From Prauserella endophytica (lineage in GTDB: Bacteria; Actinomycetota; Actinomycetes; Mycobacteriales; Pseudonocardiaceae), in the NCBI RefSeq assembly GCF_005146945.1, contig NZ_SWMS01000001.1, positions 434,001 through 498,000 on the forward strand: a stretch of DNA of 64,000 bases, read 5' to 3'. A model generated the notes under the pieces. It was given only the letters and a program-made list of their open reading frames with translations. It had not been told where the DNA came from and searched no databases. The first letter of the stretch is position 1; the number at the start of each line of letters is the position of its first letter. Positions 59,812-64,000 of the stretch are shown here, piece by piece. Both the position numbers and the translations under genes were made by a program.

Positions 59812-59872
59812 GACCGCAGTGAAGGCCACCATGCCTGCGTTCAACGCAGTGAAGGTGGCCTTCACTGCGGTC
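59812..59872. repeat. GCAGTGAAGG-type inverted repeat, copy 4
   Basis: A 19-bp perfect inverted repeat (59812-59830 with 59854-59872) starting GACCGCAGTGAAGGCCACC, with a 23-base loop nearly identical to copy 1 (ATGCCTGCGTTCAACGCAGTGAA). It ends exactly at the stop codon of the DHA2 exporter and lies 12 bp after the DUF3558 stop. Confidence 0.88.
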
Positions 59873-61426
59873 TCAGGCGGCCACGTGGTCGTCGGCCGGT
59901 TCCTCCTTGGTCGTGGTCGGGGGGACGTGGCGCAGCAGCACGGCCGCGAACAGCGCGACCCCGCCGAGGATGAGGGCGCCGATGATCGACGTGGTGTGCA
60001 TGCCCGACACGAACGCGTGGTGCGCGGTGTCCACCAGCCGCGCGCCCTCCTCGCCCGGCAACTGCCCCGCGACGGCGACCGCGCCGCCGAGGGTGTCCTG
60101 CGCCGCGTCGGCGACCTCCGGCGGCAGGCCCTCCGGCGCGGTGTCGGCGAACTCCGCACGGTAGGCCGCCACGCCGACGCTGCCGAGCACCGCGAGTCCG
60201 AGCGCACCGCCGAACTCGGTGCCCGTCTCCGATATCGCCGACGCGCTACCCGCCCGCTGCGGCGGGGCGCTCGCCACGACGAGGTCGGTCGCCAGCGCGG
60301 CCACGGAGCCCACACCGGCCGCGATGAGCCCGGCCCCGAGCACGATCGTCGCGAGCCCCGAATCCACGCCAGCCTGGGTCACGAGCGCGAACCCGCACGC
60401 GGCCACCAGCAGGCCCACCGGGATGATCACGCCCGGCCGGACGAAGCGCACCAGCACGGCGGCGAGCGTGGTGCCGATGATCATGCCCGCGAAGCTCGGC
60501 GCGGTCCACAGCGCGGCCTCCATCGGCTGCATGCCGAGCACGATCTGGAGGTACTGCGCCGCCACCATGCTGAGCCCCATCACGGAGAAGATCGCGAAGA
60601 GCGCGGTGACGATCGCCGCGCCGAACTCCTTGCGGCGGAACAGGCTCACGTCGATCATCGGATGCTCGATCCGCCGCTGCCGCAGCACGAAGAGCACGCC
60701 GACGAGCAGACCGGCCACAATGGACACAGCGGCGACCCAGTCCGCGCCGTGCTCGGCGATGCGCTTGACGCCGTTGACCACCGGGAGCACGGTCGCGAGC
60801 GAGAGCACCGCGCTCAGCAGGTCGAACCTGCCGGGCTGGTGGTCCCGGTACTCGGGCAGCAGGATCGGACCGAGCACCAGCAACAGCACCATCGCGGGCA
60901 CGTTGATGAGGAACACCGAGCCCCACCAGAAGTGCTCGAGCAGGAAGCCGCCCAGGATCGGGCCGAGCACCCCGCCGCCCGCGAAACCGGCCGTCCACAG
61001 CGAGATCGCCAGCGTCCGCTGCTTGGCGTCGTGGAACATGTTGCGGATCAGGGACAGGGTAGACGGCGCCAGCGTCGCTCCCGCGACGCCGAGCAGCGCG
61101 CGGGCGGCGATCAGCAGCTCGGGGTTGGGCGCGTAGGCCGACAGGATCGACGCCGAACCGAACGCGAGCGCGCCGATCAGCAGCAGTCTGCGGCGGCCGA
61201 TCCGGTCGCCGAGCGAACCCATGGTGATGAGCAGCCCGGCGAGCAGGAAGCCGTAGATGTCGACGATCCACAGCTGTTGCGCGCTGGTCGGTTCCAGGTC
61301 GGCGGACAGGAAGGGCAGCGCGAAGAACAGCACCGACAGATCCATCGACACCAGCAGGCTCGGTAGCAGCAGCACCGCGAGGCCAAGCCACTCGCGGGCG
61401 CCCGCTTTAGCGGAGATCTCGTTCAT
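59873..61426 (-). CDS. DHA2-family (EmrB/QacA-type) drug exporter
   Basis: A 517-residue MFS protein with 14 predicted membrane segments, as in the DHA2 branch. Motif A is LGDRIGRRRLLLIG, motif C-like GVLGPILGGFLLEHFWWGSVFLINVP. The second half has the extra two segments, and a hydrophilic C-terminus follows. It likely exports drugs or endogenous metabolites by proton antiport. The hairpin and palindrome at 61470-61523 precede it; no adjacent TetR or MarR gene is present. Confidence 0.93.
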   Translation of the reverse strand: MNEISAKAGAREWLGLAVLLLPSLLVSMDLSVLFFALPFLSADLEPTSAQQLWIVDIYGFLLAGLLITMGSLGDRIGRRRLLLIGALAFGSASILSAYAPNPELLIAARALLGVAGATLAPSTLSLIRNMFHDAKQRTLAISLWTAGFAGGGVLGPILGGFLLEHFWWGSVFLINVPAMVLLLVLGPILLPEYRDHQPGRFDLLSAVLSLATVLPVVNGVKRIAEHGADWVAAVSIVAGLLVGVLFVLRQRRIEHPMIDVSLFRRKEFGAAIVTALFAIFSVMGLSMVAAQYLQIVLGMQPMEAALWTAPSFAGMIIGTTLAAVLVRFVRPGVIIPVGLLVAACGFALVTQAGVDSGLATIVLGAGLIAAGVGSVAALATDLVVASAPPQRAGSASAISETGTEFGGALGLAVLGSVGVAAYRAEFADTAPEGLPPEVADAAQDTLGGAVAVAGQLPGEEGARLVDTAHHAFVSGMHTTSIIGALILGGVALFAAVLLRHVPPTTTKEEPADDHVAA

Positions 61427-61469
61427 GCCGCCAGCGTGCGGGCCCGCGCTGACCGTTTCCGCACCGAAC

Positions 61470-61482
61470 GCTGACAGTCAGC
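61470..61482. promoter_or_regulatory. Short palindrome upstream of the DHA2 exporter
   Basis: GCTGACAGTCAGC, a 13-base dyad, lies 44 bp before the exporter start. The adjoining hairpin is described separately. It is possibly an operator. Confidence 0.35.
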
Positions 61483-61522
61483 AAGGGAGCTTTGCTCTCG
61501 TTTTACGGGAGTAAAGCTCCCT
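61483..61522. terminator. Hairpin downstream of the AfsR-like regulator gene
   Basis: AAGGGAGCTTT at 61483-61493 pairs with AAAGCTCCCT at 61513-61522, leaving a loop of about 20 bases that includes a secondary CTC/GAG pair. It is 18 bp past the regulator stop on the minus strand. It has no T-run, so termination is only likely. Confidence 0.5.
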
Positions 61523-61539
61523 CGCTCACCCGGACCGGG

Positions 61540-64000
61540 TCAGCGAGCGGGCGGTGCGGGCGGGGTCAGCCCCGCGAGCCTCAGTGCGTCGTCCTTGGTC
61601 AGCGCCTCACCCTCGGCATAGGCCGCTGCGTAGGCGTCCTCGCCGAGTGCGGCGCTCGCACCCGCCGCCACCCGCGCCACGTCGGGATCGCCCGCCATCG
61701 CCGTGCCCCGCACGGCCGCTCCCGCGCCCAGCAGCCGGGCCGCCGTTCCGGCTTCGCCCTCCAGCAGCGCGACACCCGCGAGCCCCTCGATCGCCAGCGC
61801 CGTCACCAGCAGGTCGGCACGGCCGAGTCCGGAGAGCGCGGCCTCGCGGTAGCGGCTGCGCGCCCCCTCGCCGTCGCCCTTCACCTCGGCGATCCGGCCC
61901 AGCGTCACGGCCACGTGCGCCCGCACCTCGTCGTAGCCGAACAGGCCGCTCGGGCACTCCGCCAGCGCCTGCTCGGCAAGGCGTTCGGCCTTGGCCAGGT
62001 CGCCGGAGAGCCGTGCCACGTCACCGAGCCCGCCCCACGCCGACGCCGTGATCTCACGCGTGCCGAGCCTGCGCCCGAGCAGCGCCGCCTCGGTGAAGTC
62101 CGCCTCGGCCGACTCCAGCGAGCCCGACCGCAGGTGGGCTTCCGCCCGCAGGCACAGCATCTCGCCGCGGTCTTCCAGCGCGTCGAGCTCACCGGCCAGC
62201 TCCAGCGCCTCGCCGAACAGCCGCACCGCTTCCGCGTGCTCACCCTGCCACCCCGTGAGCCTGGCGAGCTCGTTGAGCACGAGCGCCTGGCCCCAGCGCT
62301 CGCCGAGAGCGGCGAACTGCTCCCGCGCCGCCGCGAACTCGCGCCGGGCCTGCTCAGCCTTTCCCGAGTAGAGCCAGAGCATGCCCCAGCCGAACCGGTC
62401 GAGCGCCCGGCTCCAGCCGTCGGCGGAGCGGAAGATGCTCAGCCGCAGGTGATGGTCGATGGTGTCCTGGTGCGGGATGCCGTTCGCCGCGCCCCACAGC
62501 ACCAGCAGGAACGGATGACCCGGCGGTTTGCCGATGAGATCGAAGCAGGCGAAGACCGCCTGCTGGTGCTCGGCCAGGCCCGGAGCGCCGGGGTCGTCGA
62601 AGGCGGCGGCGAACACACACAGCGCGTACTCCTCGGCCAGCCCGGCGGGCGGCCCCGGGTCGAGCACACCGAGCAGCTCGCCCGCCAGCGCCGTCGCCTC
62701 GGCGCGCCGTCCCCGCAACCAGAGGTAGGGCAGCAGCTCCGCGAGCAGCCGCAATGCCGTTGCGGTGTCGGCGTGGGTGGTCCAGCGCACAGCGGCGTGC
62801 AGGTCGTCGTGCTCGTCGTCCAGCTTGCGCAGCCACTCCAGCTGGGCCGCCGTCAGCAGGTGCCTGCCCGCCGCACCGGCCAGCCCGAGGAAGTAGGCCG
62901 CGTGCGCGTGGTGCAGGCGGTCCCGCTCGCCGGCCTCGGCCAGCCGCTCGGCGCCGAACGCGCGCATCGTCTCCAGCATCCGGTAGCGCCCGTCGCCGCC
63001 GAGTTCCACGAGCGACTTCTCGGTGAGGCTGCTCAGCACCTCCGGCACGACGGCGGGTTCGAGGCCGCACACCTGTCGTGCCGCCTCGATCGTCGCGCCG
63101 CCGGAGAAGACCGTGAGCCGCCGCGCCAACGCCCGTTCCTCGTCGTCGAGCAGATCCCAGCTCCACTCCACCACCGCGCGAAGCGTGCGGTGCCGGGGTG
63201 CCGCCGCCCTGCTTCCCCGCGACAGCAGCCGGAACCGGTCGTCCAGCCGCGCCGCGACCTCCTCGACCGGCAGCGACCGCACCCGCGCCGCCGCCAGCTC
63301 GATCGCCAGCGGCAACCCGTCGAGCGCGCGGCAGATCCGCACGACGGCTCCCACCCGCTCGGCGTCGACGGCGAAACCGGGGGAGACCGCCGCCGCCCGT
63401 TCGGCGAACAGCCGCACCGCGGGGTAGCCGAGGGCGTCGGCCGCTGTGGCCTCCGGCGGCGGCAGCCCCAGCTGCGGCACCGGGCACAGCGCCTCACCCG
63501 TGATGCCGAGCCCCTCGCGGCTCGTGGCGAGAATCCGCAGGTCCGGGCAGCCCTGGAGCAGCTCACCGGCGAGTGCCGCGGCCGCATCGACCAGGTGCTC
63601 GCAGTTGTCCAGCACGAGGAGCAGCTCCCGCTCCGCGAGCGCGTTGACCAGCCGCTCGGCGGCCGGGCTCCGGCCGCGCAAGCGCGTCGCGAGCGCGGCC
63701 TGGCGCAGGCCGAGCGCGTCCAGCACCGCCTGCGCGGGGTCGTCACCGTCGTCGAGCGGAGCCAGCTCGACGAAGCAGACCTCGCCCCGGTAGGCGCGGG
63801 CCGCCTCGATCGCGAGCCGGGTCTTGCCGGTTCCACCAGGGCCGGTGAGGGTGACCAGCCGTGACGTGCTGAACAGGCCGGTGAGCCGGTCGAGCTCTGC
63901 CGTGCGTCCGACGAAGCTCGTGAACGGCTCCGGCACTCCGATCCGCCTCGGCACGGGCGGCCGCTCGGCGCGCAGCACCGCGAGGTGCGCCTGTGCCAGC
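61540..64000 (-). CDS. AfsR/LuxR-type STAND ATPase regulator, 5' end beyond window
   Basis: 819 residues are visible; the gene begins outside the window. The visible N-terminal end (LAQAHLAVLRAERPPVPRR) looks like the end of a BTAD or linker region. Then an NB-ARC ATPase with LTGPGGTGKTRLAIEAARAYRG (Walker A), LLLVLDNCEHLVDAAAALAGELL (Walker B) and LRILATSREGLGI, followed by TPR-like helical repeats to the C-terminus (about 400-800). It is a paralogue in design of the regulator at 42273. The final residues PPAPPAR are a short Pro-rich tail. Target genes are unknown; the DHA2 exporter lies directly downstream. Confidence 0.88.
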   Translation of the reverse strand, partial: LAQAHLAVLRAERPPVPRRIGVPEPFTSFVGRTAELDRLTGLFSTSRLVTLTGPGGTGKTRLAIEAARAYRGEVCFVELAPLDDGDDPAQAVLDALGLRQAALATRLRGRSPAAERLVNALAERELLLVLDNCEHLVDAAAALAGELLQGCPDLRILATSREGLGITGEALCPVPQLGLPPPEATAADALGYPAVRLFAERAAAVSPGFAVDAERVGAVVRICRALDGLPLAIELAAARVRSLPVEEVAARLDDRFRLLSRGSRAAAPRHRTLRAVVEWSWDLLDDEERALARRLTVFSGGATIEAARQVCGLEPAVVPEVLSSLTEKSLVELGGDGRYRMLETMRAFGAERLAEAGERDRLHHAHAAYFLGLAGAAGRHLLTAAQLEWLRKLDDEHDDLHAAVRWTTHADTATALRLLAELLPYLWLRGRRAEATALAGELLGVLDPGPPAGLAEEYALCVFAAAFDDPGAPGLAEHQQAVFACFDLIGKPPGHPFLLVLWGAANGIPHQDTIDHHLRLSIFRSADGWSRALDRFGWGMLWLYSGKAEQARREFAAAREQFAALGERWGQALVLNELARLTGWQGEHAEAVRLFGEALELAGELDALEDRGEMLCLRAEAHLRSGSLESAEADFTEAALLGRRLGTREITASAWGGLGDVARLSGDLAKAERLAEQALAECPSGLFGYDEVRAHVAVTLGRIAEVKGDGEGARSRYREAALSGLGRADLLVTALAIEGLAGVALLEGEAGTAARLLGAGAAVRGTAMAGDPDVARVAAGASAALGEDAYAAAYAEGEALTKDDALRLAGLTPPAPPAR

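Noticed and set aside
61492-63864. 790-codon frame opposite the AfsR-like regulator
   Set aside because: Arg/Gln/Pro-rich shadow with no family resemblance; the minus-strand product has Walker motifs.

Overview
The window is GC-rich (about 72% by eye) actinobacterial chromosome. It most resembles the Pseudonocardiaceae (Amycolatopsis, Saccharomonospora or Prauserella type). The basis is a fused cydDC gene, DUF3558 and septum-formation-family lipoproteins or membrane proteins, SARP/AfsR-type regulators, ECF and SigE-family sigma factors, DtxR/IdeR-, DasR-, LexA- and DosR-like operators, and many GTG/TTG starts with 4-base ATGA/GTGA gene overlaps. The genus is an inference. No phage, complete insertion sequence, CRISPR array or rRNA was seen. 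The coding density is that of an ordinary chromosome, and no gene-free stretch exceeds 300 bases.

Layout. 1-3.3 kb: the 3' end of msrA, a TetR regulator divergent from an NmrA-type reductase with two matching palindromic operators between them, a chitin-active AA10 monooxygenase preceded by two DasR-like sites, and tRNA-Gly(GCC) with a strong terminator. 3.3-12.2 kb: an ECF sigma factor fused to a zinc-finger anti-sigma-like region, an Fpg/Nei glycosylase, and a LytS/LytTR two-component system interleaved with an S49 protease and followed by a DUF485-like protein and an acetate/pyruvate-type sodium symporter. 12.2-17.2 kb: membrane protein, P450, DUF5926, DUF952, and a SigE-family sigma factor with a membrane partner. 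17.2-21.9 kb: ferritin, arginine deiminase, a small probably SOS-regulated protein, a CPBP protease, an iron-regulated DUF2470 gene and a LysE exporter. 21.9-32.4 kb: an unknown gene with an IclR-like regulator, a possible MITE, a GDT1-type cation transporter, the cydA-cydB-cydDC operon with a DosR-like box, and a convergent DevS/DevR-type pair.

32.5-41.3 kb is the most accessory-looking part: a PLD-nuclease/SF2-helicase/DUF3427 protein, a DUF427 protein, a secreted SNase-like protein, a MazG-like pyrophosphohydrolase divergent from an unusual SF1 helicase with a coiled-coil insert, and its translationally coupled helical partner. 41.2-50 kb: small membrane protein, alpha/beta hydrolase, SARP regulator, coaA, macrodomain protein, pheA with a phosphatase, a DUF4232 lipoprotein and an MFS exporter. 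50.4-54.2 kb: metallopeptidase, septum-formation protein, and a YjfM/YjfC/YjfL-like trio (small membrane protein, ATP-grasp glutathionylspermidine-synthase-like enzyme, DUF350). 54.2-64 kb: DhlA-like haloalkane dehalogenase, SRPBCC-ArsR operon with two perfect operators, serS, an Asp/Glu-racemase-family enzyme, a DUF3558 lipoprotein, a DHA2 drug exporter and a partial AfsR-like regulator.

Two threads stand out. The first is a dense set of recognisable operators that tie genes to redox, iron, chitin and DNA-damage signals. The second is a family of intergenic inverted repeats built on GCAGTGAAGG...CCTTCACTGC, present at four loci, always abutting the 3' end of a minus-strand gene, and expanded in one place by an 84-bp tandem repeat.
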